A stretch of DNA of 64,000 bases from an uncultured Pelagibacteraceae bacterium (GCA_902591695.1 CACJBQ010000001.1:1-64000), one strand, 5' to 3'. Shown: positions 19,728 to 30,454, counted from the first letter of the stretch. Notes: generated by a model from the sequence alone, not told the origin. Numbers and translations are program-made.

Positions 19728-21329
19728 TTACGAACTTCCAGGAGCTTTATCCTTAAATAACTTATAATCTAAACTATCAACAAGAGCTTTGAAAGATGCA
19801 TCAATGATATTTGGTGATACTCCAATGGTAAACCAGTTAACACCATTCGAATCTGTACTTTCAATACTAACTCTTGTTACAGCTTCTGTGCCAGTGTTTA
19901 AAATTCTAACTTTGTAATCAACAAGTCTTAAATCTTTTAAATATTCTGAATATTTAGCAAGCTTGTTAACATTTTTTCTAATTGCATTATCTAGAGCATT
20001 AACAGGTCCATTTCCTTGTCCTTCACACAAAATTTTGTCTCCATCTACTTCTAACTGAGCTTTTGCATATGAAACTATTTCTCCTGCATTATCTTTCTTT
20101 ACCGAAACATCATATTCATTAATAGAAATATATCTTGGTATCTCCCCCATTAATCTTCGGGCTAACAACTCAAAGGATGCGTCAGCGCCATCATAACTAT
20201 AACCAATAAATTCTCTATCTTTCACTTCATCTAAAAGTTTTTTAATTTTTGGATCACTTTTCTCAACTTTAATTCCTATTGAATTCAATCTCGACATTAT
20301 ATTGGATTGTCCTGATTGATCTGAAACCACTATATTTCTAGAGTTTCCAACTTCTTCTGGATTTATGTGCTCATAGGTTTTAGGATTTTTTTGAACTGCT
20401 GATACGTGCATTCCACCCTTGTGAGAAAAAGCAGAAGCTCCAACATAAGGTAAATGTTTATTGGGTTTTCTATTTAATATCTCATCTAATAATCTTGAGC
20501 ATTGAGTTAAGTTTTTTAAATTTTCTCTCTTAATACTTAATTCAAATTTTTCTGAAAAATCTTTCTTTAAAAAAAATGAGGGAATTAGTGACATTAAATT
20601 AGCATTTCCACATCTTTCTCCCAAACCATTAATTGTGCCCTGGACTTGTCTAACACCTGCTTGAACTGCTGCAAGACTGTTAGCCACAGCATTTTCGGTA
20701 TCATTATGAGCATGTATTCCTAAATTTTTTCCAGGGATTTGCTTGCTTACTTCAGATACAATTTCAGTTATCTCGTGTGGAAGTGTGCCACCGTTAGTAT
20801 CACATAATACAATCCATCTAGCACCATTATCAAAAGCAGCTTTTAAACATAACATTGCATATTCTGGATTAGCTTTATATCCATCGAAAAAATGTTCAGC
20901 GTCAAACATGAACTCTTTTCCAGATTTAACAATATGTTTTGTGCTTTCGCTTATATTTATTAAATTCTGTTCATTGCTTATTCCTAATGCGACATCTACT
21001 TGAAAATCCCATGATTTTCCAAACAAACAAACAGAAGTACTTTTTGAATTAATTAATGATGAGAGCATAGGGTCATTTTCCGCACTATGTTCAGATTTTT
21101 TAGTCATACCAAATGCAGTTAATTTCGTTGATTTAAAATTATGATCTTTATTGAAAAACTCAGTATCAGTTGGATTTGCACCTGGCCAACCTCCTTCAAC
21201 ATAATCAACACCCAATTTATCTAAAGCTGATGAGATTTTTTCTTTATCATTAATTGAAAAATCTACACCTTGAGTTTGTGCACCATCACGCAGTGTTGTA
21301 TCAAATATATAAAGTTGTTCTTTACTCAT
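19728..21329 (-). CDS. cimA: (R)-citramalate synthase
   Basis: YIFDTTLRDGAQTQGVDFSINDKEKI; GIHAHNDTENAVANSLAAVQAGVRQVQGTINGLGERCGN; C-terminal LeuA-type regulatory domain. Confidence 0.88.
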   Translation of the reverse strand: MSKEQLYIFDTTLRDGAQTQGVDFSINDKEKISSALDKLGVDYVEGGWPGANPTDTEFFNKDHNFKSTKLTAFGMTKKSEHSAENDPMLSSLINSKSTSVCLFGKSWDFQVDVALGISNEQNLINISESTKHIVKSGKEFMFDAEHFFDGYKANPEYAMLCLKAAFDNGARWIVLCDTNGGTLPHEITEIVSEVSKQIPGKNLGIHAHNDTENAVANSLAAVQAGVRQVQGTINGLGERCGNANLMSLIPSFFLKKDFSEKFELSIKRENLKNLTQCSRLLDEILNRKPNKHLPYVGASAFSHKGGMHVSAVQKNPKTYEHINPEEVGNSRNIVVSDQSGQSNIMSRLNSIGIKVEKSDPKIKKLLDEVKDREFIGYSYDGADASFELLARRLMGEIPRYISINEYDVSVKKDNAGEIVSYAKAQLEVDGDKILCEGQGNGPVNALDNAIRKNVNKLAKYSEYLKDLRLVDYKVRILNTGTEAVTRVSIESTDSNGVNWFTIGVSPNIIDASFKALVDSLDYKLFKDKAPGSS

Positions 21330-22681
21330 TTAAATTTCCAAGTCGTTTTACCATCTTTATCTTCTATTAAAACACCTTTGTCTAAAAGCTCATTTCTAAT
21401 TTTATCAGCTTCTTCGTAATTTTTGCTCTCTCTAGCCTTATTTCTTTCCTGAATTTTTTGTAAAATTTCTTTTTCAGAAATTAAAGCTTTGCTAATTTTA
21501 AATTTAAGCCAATTTTCTTTACTTTCATTTAATAGTCCTACAAATTTACAAGCAGAAACAAATAAAGATTTATCTTCATCGTTACCTTTTTGAGCTTTGT
21601 CGTATAATTGATGTAAATTAGCAATATATCCAGGAGTGTTTAAATCATCGTAAAGTGGCTGAAGAATTTCATCAGAAACCTTAAGATTATTTTCAATATC
21701 TAAATATGAGTTGTACCATTTATTTATTGTGTTTTGACAGTCGTCCAAAAGTTTATCATTCCAATCTAATGGTTGTTTATAATGAGCACTCAGTAAAGCT
21801 AATCTTAAAACTTGACCACTTATCTTATTTCTAAAATCTTTTATTTTTAAAATATTTCCCTGAGACTTAGCCATCTTTTCATTTGACATCGTTATGAATG
21901 CATTATGCATCCAAAATTTTGCAAATATTTTTGTATCATTTGCGCATCTTGATTGAGCTATTTCATTTTCATGGTGAGGAAATAACAAATCTATACCACC
22001 ACCGTGAACATCAAACTCATCTCCTAAAAATTTCTTTGACATTGCTGAACACTCTAAGTGCCATCCTGGTCTTCCTTTTCCCCATGGAGACTCCCATGAT
22101 GGTTCGTCGTATTCTGATGGTTTCCATAAAACAAAATCTTCTGAATTTTTTTTGTTTTCACTAACATCTACTCTTGATCCAGCAATAAGATCTTCTAATT
22201 TTTTATTTGAGAGTTGACCATAATCCTTGAATTTTTTAACTTCAAAATAAACATGTTTATTATTTTCATAAGCAAATCCTTTTTTTATTAATTCAGAAAT
22301 CATTTCAATCATTAAATCTATATTTTCTGTTGCTTTAGGTTGATGGGTTGGTTCTTCACAATTTAAGTAATGACAATCCTCACTAAAACTTTTAGTTACC
22401 TTATTCGTCAATTCTGAAATCGAAATATTATTTTCTTTTGAAGATTTAATAATTTTATCATCTATATCTGTAATATTTCTTACATAAGTAACTTTAGGAT
22501 AATTTTTTTTAAAAATTTTAAACAGAACATCAAATACAACTATTGGTCTAGCGTTCCCAATATGGGGATCGTCATAAACAGTTGGACCACACACATACAT
22601 TCTAATGTTATTTTTTTCTAATGGAACAAACTTCTCTTTTTTATTTGTTAGATTGTTTGTTAAAAAAATATCTTTGCTCAT
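21326..22681 (-). CDS. cysS: Cysteinyl-tRNA synthetase
   Basis: MYVCGPTVYDDPHIGNARPIVVFDVL; GRPGWHLECSAMS; MAKSQGN. Confidence 0.95.
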   Translation of the reverse strand: MSKDIFLTNNLTNKKEKFVPLEKNNIRMYVCGPTVYDDPHIGNARPIVVFDVLFKIFKKNYPKVTYVRNITDIDDKIIKSSKENNISISELTNKVTKSFSEDCHYLNCEEPTHQPKATENIDLMIEMISELIKKGFAYENNKHVYFEVKKFKDYGQLSNKKLEDLIAGSRVDVSENKKNSEDFVLWKPSEYDEPSWESPWGKGRPGWHLECSAMSKKFLGDEFDVHGGGIDLLFPHHENEIAQSRCANDTKIFAKFWMHNAFITMSNEKMAKSQGNILKIKDFRNKISGQVLRLALLSAHYKQPLDWNDKLLDDCQNTINKWYNSYLDIENNLKVSDEILQPLYDDLNTPGYIANLHQLYDKAQKGNDEDKSLFVSACKFVGLLNESKENWLKFKISKALISEKEILQKIQERNKARESKNYEEADKIRNELLDKGVLIEDKDGKTTWKFK

Positions 22682-22697
22682 TATTTTTAGGAATATA

Positions 22698-22725
22698 CTT
22701 AAAAAATAGATTTGTGAATCTATTT
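22698..22725 (-). terminator. Putative intrinsic terminator after nadE
   Basis: Minus-strand AAATAGATT-CACA-AATCTATTT immediately followed by further T residues, a few nt after the nadE stop. Confidence 0.65.
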
Positions 22726-22727
22726 GA

Positions 22728-23465
22728 TTAACTTGGAATTTTGCACACTGGAATTGGCTCCATTTTATGCAAATTTTGTTTTCTAATTGTTTCGTATTTA
22801 GCTCTATTAGCTGAATTTGGATTATCCATGGCTTCTTCTAGTTCTTCATATTTTAGTCCAAGTTGACCTTCGTCAGTTCGTCCATCATCCCATAAACCAT
22901 CCGTGGGGGCAGCATTTATAATTTCTTTTAAAATTCCAAGCTCTTTCCCAAGCTCCCAGACTTCAGTTTTATTGCAATCAGCTATAGGAGATATGTCCAC
23001 CCCACCATCTCCGTATTTAGTATAAAACCCTACACCAAAATCTTCAACTTTATTTCCAGTTCCAACTACTATTCCTTTGTTCGCTGCAGCAACTTGATAA
23101 AGCGTTGTCATTCTCAATCTAGCTCTAGAATTCGCCATACCATGTTCATTATTAAATTTTGATAAGCTGGAGCTAAAAGCCAAAAATAACTCATCTAAAT
23201 TGATAGTATGCGCCTCAACATTTTTAAAATTTTTAACTAACCACTCTTGATGCTTTAAGCTTAAATCATGTTGATGTGATTTCTGTTTGATAGGCATTGA
23301 TAATACAATAGTTTTTAAACCTGTCATTGCACTTAATGTACTAGAAACTGACGAATCTATTCCTCCAGAAATTCCTATAACCAAAGATTCTGCCTTGCTT
23401 GGCATATTATTTGCATAATCTTTGATCCAATTAGAAATAAAATTTACTTTTTCTGAAGTATTCAT
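22728..23465 (-). CDS. nadE: NAD+ synthase, ammonia-dependent type (no glutaminase domain)
   Basis: VIGISGGIDSSVSSTL; GTGNKVEDFGVGFYTKYGDGGVDISPIADCNKTEVW; 245 aa. Confidence 0.88.
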   Translation of the reverse strand: MNTSEKVNFISNWIKDYANNMPSKAESLVIGISGGIDSSVSSTLSAMTGLKTIVLSMPIKQKSHQHDLSLKHQEWLVKNFKNVEAHTINLDELFLAFSSSLSKFNNEHGMANSRARLRMTTLYQVAAANKGIVVGTGNKVEDFGVGFYTKYGDGGVDISPIADCNKTEVWELGKELGILKEIINAAPTDGLWDDGRTDEGQLGLKYEELEEAMDNPNSANRAKYETIRKQNLHKMEPIPVCKIPS

Positions 23466-23503
23466 GATTTTAAGTTATTAGATATTTAAAATTTTACAAT
23501 GTC

Positions 23504-24883
23504 TTAAGATGCCGCTCTATCTGCGTTTTTAGAATAAGAGCTATTCTTTTTAATCTCATCTGAAATCAAGAAAGCTAATTCTAGAGCTTGGTTTGCATTT
23601 AGTCTTGGATCACAATGAGTATGATATCTTGATGACAAGTCTTTTTCAGATATTTTTTGAGCTCCACCAATGCATTCTGTTACATCTTGACCAGTTAATT
23701 CTATATGTAAACCACCAGCATAACTTCCTTCGCTTTGGTGACATGCAAAAACATTTTTAACTTCTTTTAACACACTATTAAATGGTCTTGTTTTAAATCC
23801 TGTAGCAGCTTTTACTGTGTTTCCATGACAAGGATCGCACGACCAAATTACATTTAAACCCTCTTTTTTTATTGCCCTAATTAATTTTGGTAAAAATTTT
23901 GAAACATTATCTGCACCAAATCTTGATATTAGTGTGATTTTACCTTTTTCATTCTTAGGATTTATTCTATTACAAAGATCAATTAAATCATCAGCTTTTA
24001 AAGTAGGTCCACACTTAATTCCTATTGGATTTTCTATACCTCTGCAAAACTCAACATGACCACCATCTAGTTGTCTTGTTCTATCTCCAATCCAAACAAA
24101 GTGAGCAGATGTGTCATGATTTTCTCCTGTTGTAGAGTCAGTTCTTGTCATTGTTTCTTCAAAAGGAAGTAGCAATGCTTCATGTGATGTCCAGAAGTTA
24201 ACAGTTTTTAATCTTCTGTTAAAATCTGAATTAATTCCACATGCATCCATGAAAGCTAATGCATTTGCGATATTATCTTCTAATTCTTTAAATCTTTTTA
24301 ATTCAGGCGAGTTTTTGATGAAACCTAAATTCCAATTGTGAACATTCTTAAGATCTGCAAAACCTCCATGACAGAATGCTCTGATTAAGTTTAAAGTCGC
24401 AGCTGATTGTGAGTATGCCTTGAATAATCTCTTGGGATCTGGAACTCTAGCCTTTTCAGTAAATTCCATAGCATTTATGTTATCACCTAAATAACTTGGA
24501 AGCTCAATCCCATCTTTTATTTCTGTCGGTGCACTTCTAGGTTTTGAAAACTGCCCAGCTATTCTTCCAACTTTTACTACTGGTAATGAAGCTGAGTAAG
24601 TTAAAACTAATGACATTTGCAACATTAGTTTAAATGTATCTCTAATATTATCTGGATTAAATTCTGCAAAACTCTCAGCACAATCTCCACCCTGAAGTAA
24701 AAATGCTTTTCCGTCTACTACATCAGCTAATTGGCTTTTAAGATGTCTTGTTTCTCCAGCAAATACTAATGGGGGAAACGTTCCTATCTTATCCAAAACT
24801 TTACCCAATTCTTTTTTATCAGGATATTCTGGAATATGTTTTACAGGATACTTTCTCCAACTATTTTTTTGCCATTTTTTCAT
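23504..24883 (-). CDS. Class II 3-deoxy-7-phosphoheptulonate (DAHP) synthase (start at MKKWQKNSWRKYP)
   Basis: GDCAESFAEFNPDNIRDTFK; VGRIAGQFSKPRSAPTE; WIGDRTRQLDGGHVEFCRGIENPIGIKCGP; ORF track starts upstream at 24934. Confidence 0.93.
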   Translation of the reverse strand: MKKWQKNSWRKYPVKHIPEYPDKKELGKVLDKIGTFPPLVFAGETRHLKSQLADVVDGKAFLLQGGDCAESFAEFNPDNIRDTFKLMLQMSLVLTYSASLPVVKVGRIAGQFSKPRSAPTEIKDGIELPSYLGDNINAMEFTEKARVPDPKRLFKAYSQSAATLNLIRAFCHGGFADLKNVHNWNLGFIKNSPELKRFKELEDNIANALAFMDACGINSDFNRRLKTVNFWTSHEALLLPFEETMTRTDSTTGENHDTSAHFVWIGDRTRQLDGGHVEFCRGIENPIGIKCGPTLKADDLIDLCNRINPKNEKGKITLISRFGADNVSKFLPKLIRAIKKEGLNVIWSCDPCHGNTVKAATGFKTRPFNSVLKEVKNVFACHQSEGSYAGGLHIELTGQDVTECIGGAQKISEKDLSSRYHTHCDPRLNANQALELAFLISDEIKKNSSYSKNADRAAS

Positions 24884-24944
24884 ATACAACCTACAAATGA
24901 ATATATAATTTAAAAAAAATTTTGCAAACAGCAATTATCTAAAT

Positions 24945-25631
24945 ATGAAAAAAATACTAAAAATATATCAAAATGTTGAAAATTCACTCTCATATTTTTT
25001 ATCTAATAATTGTGATGAAAAAAAATTTTTAAAAGAAAAATTTAAGAGAAAAAAAATTATTTTTTTAGATTTAGGCTGTAATTTAGGAACATTCACAGAT
25101 TTTATTAACAGAAACCTAAAAATAAAAAAAATTTATATTTTTGAACCCTCAAAAACATGTTTCAAACTTCTTAAAAATAAATATAGCAGTAGAAAAATTA
25201 AAATCTTCAATAAAGCTATATCTAATAGAAAAAAAAATACCAAATTTTATGAAAAAGAAATTGTTTCTCAATCAACACTTAATAACAAAAAAAATAAAGT
25301 ATTTAAAAATCTTAAAAATAAATCAATATATACTATAGATTGTTTATCTTTAGATGAATTTTATAAAAATAATAAATTCAAAGAAATTTATGACCTCGTT
25401 AAAATTGATTGTGAAGGAGAAGATTTTAATATCATTAAGGGTGCTAAAAATTTATTGAAAAAAAATTTTATTAAATTAATTAAAATTGAAATAGAATTTG
25501 AGAAAAATAACTTTTATGAAATCATAAATTATTTGAATAGATTTAATTACAGACTTATATCACTTACAAAAGTAAAATTTAATAAAAACCAAAGTATAAA
25601 TCACATCGATGCATACTTTGAAAAAAAATAA
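24945..25631 (+). CDS. FkbM-family methyltransferase
   Basis: FLDLGCNLGTFTDFINRNLKIKKIYIFEPSKTCFKLL; VKIDCEGEDFNIIKGAKNLL. Confidence 0.82.
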   Translation: MKKILKIYQNVENSLSYFLSNNCDEKKFLKEKFKRKKIIFLDLGCNLGTFTDFINRNLKIKKIYIFEPSKTCFKLLKNKYSSRKIKIFNKAISNRKKNTKFYEKEIVSQSTLNNKKNKVFKNLKNKSIYTIDCLSLDEFYKNNKFKEIYDLVKIDCEGEDFNIIKGAKNLLKKNFIKLIKIEIEFEKNNFYEIINYLNRFNYRLISLTKVKFNKNQSINHIDAYFEKK

Positions 25632-25636
25632 TTCAG

Positions 25637-27211
25637 TTAAATACGATCTTCACAAAACTTAAGAACAACATTTTTAGGTAAATGTTTTGTCCAATATTCA
25701 TAATAATCAGTAAAATCATCATTTTTAAGGATCGATTTGCAATAACCTTTAGAGTTTTCGTATTTTAATGATTTTATTAAACTTAAATTACTTAATGAAA
25801 TTAAAAATATTAGTGAAATAATTATAATTTTATTGAACTTTAAATAATTTAACAAATATATTAAAGGAATTATTAATAATATTTCTGAATTCAAAAAATA
25901 TGTATCTTGTTCGTATCTAAATAAGATAATTGACTGAACTATAAAAAATCCAAAAAAAAGTAATATAATTGTATTTCTTTTTATAAAATCAATTTTATTA
26001 AAATTATAAAAAAAAATTATCAAATTCATCCAAACTAAAATTGATTGATAAGAAAAGTTCAAAAAATATTTATTCAACACAAATTGAAAATGTTTTATAA
26101 AAGAAAATAAATATAAGCTTAAAGAATCGAAACTAAGTTCATCTTTAACTTCTCCACTAACAAACATGTTTAAATGTCCCATAAAATTTGTGAATGAAAT
26201 TGACCAAATTGCAATTGATGCTGAAAAAAAATATATTAAAAAATATTTATAAATTAGATAAGTTGATCCTATTAAAATGTTGTAAGTAAGTAGATTCTGA
26301 TAATTGGCATTTTCAAAAAACTTAATGTAAAGAAATAAGCTAACATTAAGACCAAAATAATTTAAAATTAAGAATATAAAATCTAAGTCTCTACTTAAGA
26401 AAAAAGTATTATTAATAATGGTTTTATACGAAATAAAACTTATTACTATTAAATAAATTAAAAATAATAAAATTTTATAATTAAGCAATTTACTAACAGA
26501 TTTATAATCAAAATAATTAATATTTTTTATCTTCATTGTTGGCACAAAACTTAATAATAAAAATGGTATGCTAAAATAAATTATTTTTTTTTGCATCATT
26601 GATGAAAATAAAAAAATAAAACCAATAATAAAAAAAATTATTTCAATTTTCTTTTTTGAATTTATAAATTTTAGAAAAAAATAAATACTCAAAAAAATTA
26701 AAAATAATGAAATAAGTCCACTTTCAAGTCTATTAGAAGCGGAAATAAACCCAGTAGAAAAAATAAATAAACAACTTAATAAAAAAGAATTAAATCGGTT
26801 AAAGCTCAAAAGAAAGAGTATTTTATTCAGAATAATAACGGTTAAAACTGAAAAAAATAATATAGTTATTTTAGATACAAAGAAAAGTTTGCTTAACGAA
26901 ACATTTACATCTTCACTGTTTATGAAGCCACTTAATGCATAATGATCTAAAAAACCTATTAAATAGAAAATTTTATAGGATATTGAAGTAAATATAAACG
27001 TAAACAATGATGGGTGATCTAAGTGATGCTGTTCATAACCTTCATTATATATCAAGGTCCCATAAACAAATACAATATCATCTCTATTATAAGTTGACCA
27101 ATGCTTTAAAGAATTTATTGTAAAATCAAAACCTGGGTTTAAATATAAAGTTAAGCTTGTAAAAATTAAACATAATAAAATGTAAGGTAAAAAATTATTC
27201 TTTTCTAACAT
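25637..27211 (-). CDS. Polytopic membrane protein, possible GT-C (GT39-like) glycosyltransferase
   Basis: Many TM segments; first-loop NEGYEQHHLDHPSLFTF; adjoins glmS and overlaps its end; ATG at 27211 preferred over 27220. Confidence 0.5.
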   Translation of the reverse strand: MLEKNNFLPYILLCLIFTSLTLYLNPGFDFTINSLKHWSTYNRDDIVFVYGTLIYNEGYEQHHLDHPSLFTFIFTSISYKIFYLIGFLDHYALSGFINSEDVNVSLSKLFFVSKITILFFSVLTVIILNKILFLLSFNRFNSFLLSCLFIFSTGFISASNRLESGLISLFLIFLSIYFFLKFINSKKKIEIIFFIIGFIFLFSSMMQKKIIYFSIPFLLLSFVPTMKIKNINYFDYKSVSKLLNYKILLFLIYLIVISFISYKTIINNTFFLSRDLDFIFLILNYFGLNVSLFLYIKFFENANYQNLLTYNILIGSTYLIYKYFLIYFFSASIAIWSISFTNFMGHLNMFVSGEVKDELSFDSLSLYLFSFIKHFQFVLNKYFLNFSYQSILVWMNLIIFFYNFNKIDFIKRNTIILLFFGFFIVQSIILFRYEQDTYFLNSEILLIIPLIYLLNYLKFNKIIIISLIFLISLSNLSLIKSLKYENSKGYCKSILKNDDFTDYYEYWTKHLPKNVVLKFCEDRI

Positions 27212-27212
27212 T

Positions 27213-29033
27213 CTACTCAACTGTAACAGATTTGGCTAAATTTCTTGGTTTATCGATATCATAACCTTTTTTAAGAGCAGAGTAATAAGCAAGTTTTTGA
27301 AGTGGAATAGTCAAAAGGAATGGAAGCAAGTCATCGTTAGTGTTCTCTACTTCAATAGTTTCCCAAATATTTTCTGACACAACTTCATCTTTACTTTTGT
27401 TGGTTATCAATAATACCTTAGCTCCTCTAGCAATTACTTCCTGCATATTAGAAATTGTTTTTTTGTAATAATTATCTCTCGGGGCCAAAACAACTACTGG
27501 CATGCCCTCTTCTATTAATGCCAAAGGTCCATGTTTCATTTCCCCCGCTGGATATCCTTCAGCATGAACATATGAAAGTTCTTTAAGTTTTAATGCACCT
27601 TCTAAAGCTATTGGATATGAATACCCTCTCCCTAAAAACATAGAACCTTTAGCTTCATTAAATGTTGAGGATATTACCTGTATATCATTATCATGAAGCA
27701 AAGTTTTCTCTATCAAGCTAGGCAAAGATTTTAAATCTTTAATCTTTTCTTGATATTCTTTTTTTTCAATTTCATTTCTCATTGATCCAAGTTTTAAAGC
27801 TAAAATATATAAAACAAGTATTTGACCTAGAAATGCTTTTGTTGATGCAACTCCAATTTCAGGACCACAATGAATTGGTAAAACAAAATTAGAATCTCTT
27901 GCTATTGAGCTTTCGATTACATTAACAACAGCACATGTTTTCATACTATTTTTGTTACATTTATCTAAAGCTGCATAAGTATCTGCTGTTTCCCCAGATT
28001 GTGAAACAAAGACATATAAAGTGTCCTTTTTAAATCTATTTTTTCTATATCTAAATTCTGACGCTATATCTATGTTAACATCTAGATTTGTAAGTTCTTC
28101 AAACCAATATTTTGCCATTAAGCAAGAGTGATACGCTGTTCCACATCCTATTAAGGTGATTGAATTAATCTCTTCTTTTTTCCAAGGAAAATTAAAAATA
28201 TTTATATCTTTATTTACATTATCTACATATTCTTTAATTCCAGTTTTAACTGTTAGTGGTTGCTCTTCAATTTCTTTTGCCATGAAATGTTTAAAGTCAC
28301 CTTTATCGTAATTTGCTTGATCTGATGATAATTCTAATATTTTTTTATTAACTTTCTTTCCCTCTTCATTAAAAAAAAGAACTTGATCTTTTTTAACTAC
28401 ACAAAATTCACCATCATCAAGATAAGTAATTTTATTTGTCATAGATTTTAAAGCATAAGAGTCTGAACCTAAGTAGTTTTCATTTGGACCATAACCAACA
28501 GCTAAGGGTGAGCCTCTCCTAGCACCAACAATTAAGTCTGGCATGTCCTTAAAAACAATTCCAAGAGCAAAGCTACCATGAAGTTGTTTTAATGTTTTTG
28601 TGATAGCTTCTTCTAATTCTGAAGTCTTTAAATGTTCTGTTATTAAATGAACGATTACTTCTGTGTCTGTTTGAGATTTGAAGTTATGACCTTTATTAAT
28701 TAAATATTTTTTTAATATTGTAGAATTTTCAATAATTCCATTATGAACTACTGAAACATTATGTGAAGAATGAGGGTGTGCGTTCAAACTATTTGGAACA
28801 CCATGAGTGGCCCATCTTACGTGTCCTATTCCAATATTTCCTCTTAAATTTTTTAAATCAAAGTTATTCTCTAAATTATCTACTCTCCCCTCTGATTTAA
28901 CTTCGTTAATTTCACCATCTGAAAGTGTAGCTATACCTGCTGAGTCATATCCTCTATACTCTAATTTTTTTAACGAATTAATTATATTTGCATAGACAGG
29001 TTTGTTGCTTGATATTCCTATAATTCCACACAT
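27213..29033 (-). CDS. glmS: Glutamine--fructose-6-phosphate aminotransferase (isomerizing)
   Basis: MCGIIGISSNKPV; GIGHVRWATHGVPN; two SIS domains; C-term DKPRNLAKSVTVE. Confidence 0.97.
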   Translation of the reverse strand: MCGIIGISSNKPVYANIINSLKKLEYRGYDSAGIATLSDGEINEVKSEGRVDNLENNFDLKNLRGNIGIGHVRWATHGVPNSLNAHPHSSHNVSVVHNGIIENSTILKKYLINKGHNFKSQTDTEVIVHLITEHLKTSELEEAITKTLKQLHGSFALGIVFKDMPDLIVGARRGSPLAVGYGPNENYLGSDSYALKSMTNKITYLDDGEFCVVKKDQVLFFNEEGKKVNKKILELSSDQANYDKGDFKHFMAKEIEEQPLTVKTGIKEYVDNVNKDINIFNFPWKKEEINSITLIGCGTAYHSCLMAKYWFEELTNLDVNIDIASEFRYRKNRFKKDTLYVFVSQSGETADTYAALDKCNKNSMKTCAVVNVIESSIARDSNFVLPIHCGPEIGVASTKAFLGQILVLYILALKLGSMRNEIEKKEYQEKIKDLKSLPSLIEKTLLHDNDIQVISSTFNEAKGSMFLGRGYSYPIALEGALKLKELSYVHAEGYPAGEMKHGPLALIEEGMPVVVLAPRDNYYKKTISNMQEVIARGAKVLLITNKSKDEVVSENIWETIEVENTNDDLLPFLLTIPLQKLAYYSALKKGYDIDKPRNLAKSVTVE

Positions 29034-29036
29034 AAA

Positions 29037-29648
29037 TTATTTTTTCTTTCTTTTGTAATTCTTTACTTCTAATTGTGGCGATCTTGTAATTGCTAAAGAT
29101 TTAATTTTAACATTCTTAGTTATAACTGATCCAGCTCCAACAACACTATCTTTATTTATTGTAATTGGAGCAACTAAAGAAGAGTTTGAGCCAATAAATA
29201 CTTTGTCTTTAATTTTTGTCTTATTTTTATTTACTCCATCAAAATTACAAGTAATTGTACCGGCTCCAATATTCACTGACTTTCCAATTTGAGCATCTCC
29301 AATATAAGACAAATGACTAACTTTAGATTTATTTCCTAAAGTACTTTTTTTAATCTCTACAAAATTACCTACTTTAGATCCTTCTTTTAAAATTGTATTA
29401 GGTCTTATTCTGGCATATGGACCAATCTCGACCTTATTTTCAATTTTACAAGATTCTAAATGTGAAAAAGATTTTATTATTACATTATTCCCAATTTTAA
29501 CCTTTGAGCCAATAACAACATATGGCTCTATAGTCACATTATTTCCAATCTTGGTATCTTTTGAAAAAAAAATAGTTTCAGGACTTATCATCTTTACACC
29601 TGACTTCACAAATTTTTCTCTAAGTTTTTTTTGATTTAAAACTTCCAT
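29037..29648 (-). CDS. glmU: Stand-alone GlmU C-terminal acetyltransferase (left-handed beta-helix) domain protein; uridyltransferase domain absent
   Basis: GPYARIRPNTILKEGSKVGNFVEIKKSTLGNKSKVSHLSYIGDAQIGKSVNIGAGTITCNFDGVNKNKTKI; LAITRSPQ; only 203 aa. Confidence 0.88.
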   Translation of the reverse strand: MEVLNQKKLREKFVKSGVKMISPETIFFSKDTKIGNNVTIEPYVVIGSKVKIGNNVIIKSFSHLESCKIENKVEIGPYARIRPNTILKEGSKVGNFVEIKKSTLGNKSKVSHLSYIGDAQIGKSVNIGAGTITCNFDGVNKNKTKIKDKVFIGSNSSLVAPITINKDSVVGAGSVITKNVKIKSLAITRSPQLEVKNYKRKKK

Positions 29649-29717
29649 TAAGAATTGATTTACATTAAGTATATATATTGATTAATTCACAATTTATTTC
29701 TTTAAAATACTTTTAAA

Positions 29718-30401
29718 ATGAAACAAAAATTTACAATTTTATTCGATTTAGATGGCACATTGGTTGATACCGCCCCAGACCTAATGAGGGCACATAACCA
29801 TGTTATGCAAAAATTCGGCTATCCAACCAAATCAACTGAAGAAATTAGAAATCTTGTTGGTAAGGGTGCTGGAGCAATGATTGGTAGATCTATATGGGGT
29901 CAAGCAAAAAAAGAATTTAGTAAAGTAAATGATGAAAAAGTAAAAAAAGAAATGGTTAATGAGTTTATTAATTTTTATGGAAAGAATATAATAAACGAAA
30001 GTACTCTTATAAAGGGAGTAAAAGAATTTTTGAATTGGTGCAAAGATAAAAGTATATCAATGGCTGTTTGTACAAATAAGCAAGAACATTTATCAAATGA
30101 TCTTTTAAAAAAAATTGGTATCTATGATTATTTTGAATATGTGGCTGGATCAGATACTTTTGATTATTGTAAACCAGATCCAAGGCATCTTACCTCTGTA
30201 GTTGAAATACTAGATGGAGATATAAAAAAATCGATAATGATAGGTGATAGTGAGACTGATGCAAATGCTGCAAAGGCAGCTGAAATACCAATTATTTTAA
30301 TAGAGGACGGATATACTGAAAAAAATAAAGACGAAATTTATCACAATCACTTAATAAAAGACTTTATAGGTATTGAAAAAATAATATCTGAATATCTTTA
30401 A
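29718..30401 (+). CDS. gph: HAD-family phosphoglycolate phosphatase
   Basis: FDLDGTLVDTAPDLMRAHNHVM; MIGDSETDANAAKAA. Confidence 0.88.
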   Translation: MKQKFTILFDLDGTLVDTAPDLMRAHNHVMQKFGYPTKSTEEIRNLVGKGAGAMIGRSIWGQAKKEFSKVNDEKVKKEMVNEFINFYGKNIINESTLIKGVKEFLNWCKDKSISMAVCTNKQEHLSNDLLKKIGIYDYFEYVAGSDTFDYCKPDPRHLTSVVEILDGDIKKSIMIGDSETDANAAKAAEIPIILIEDGYTEKNKDEIYHNHLIKDFIGIEKIISEYL

Positions 30402-30454
30402 TATTGATTAATTTATTTTAACTATTAAAACAAAATCACAAATAAGGAGTAATT

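Noticed and set aside
30402-30454. Possible riboswitch in the prpD leader
   Set aside because: Leader is only about 50 nt with no stable GC-containing stems.
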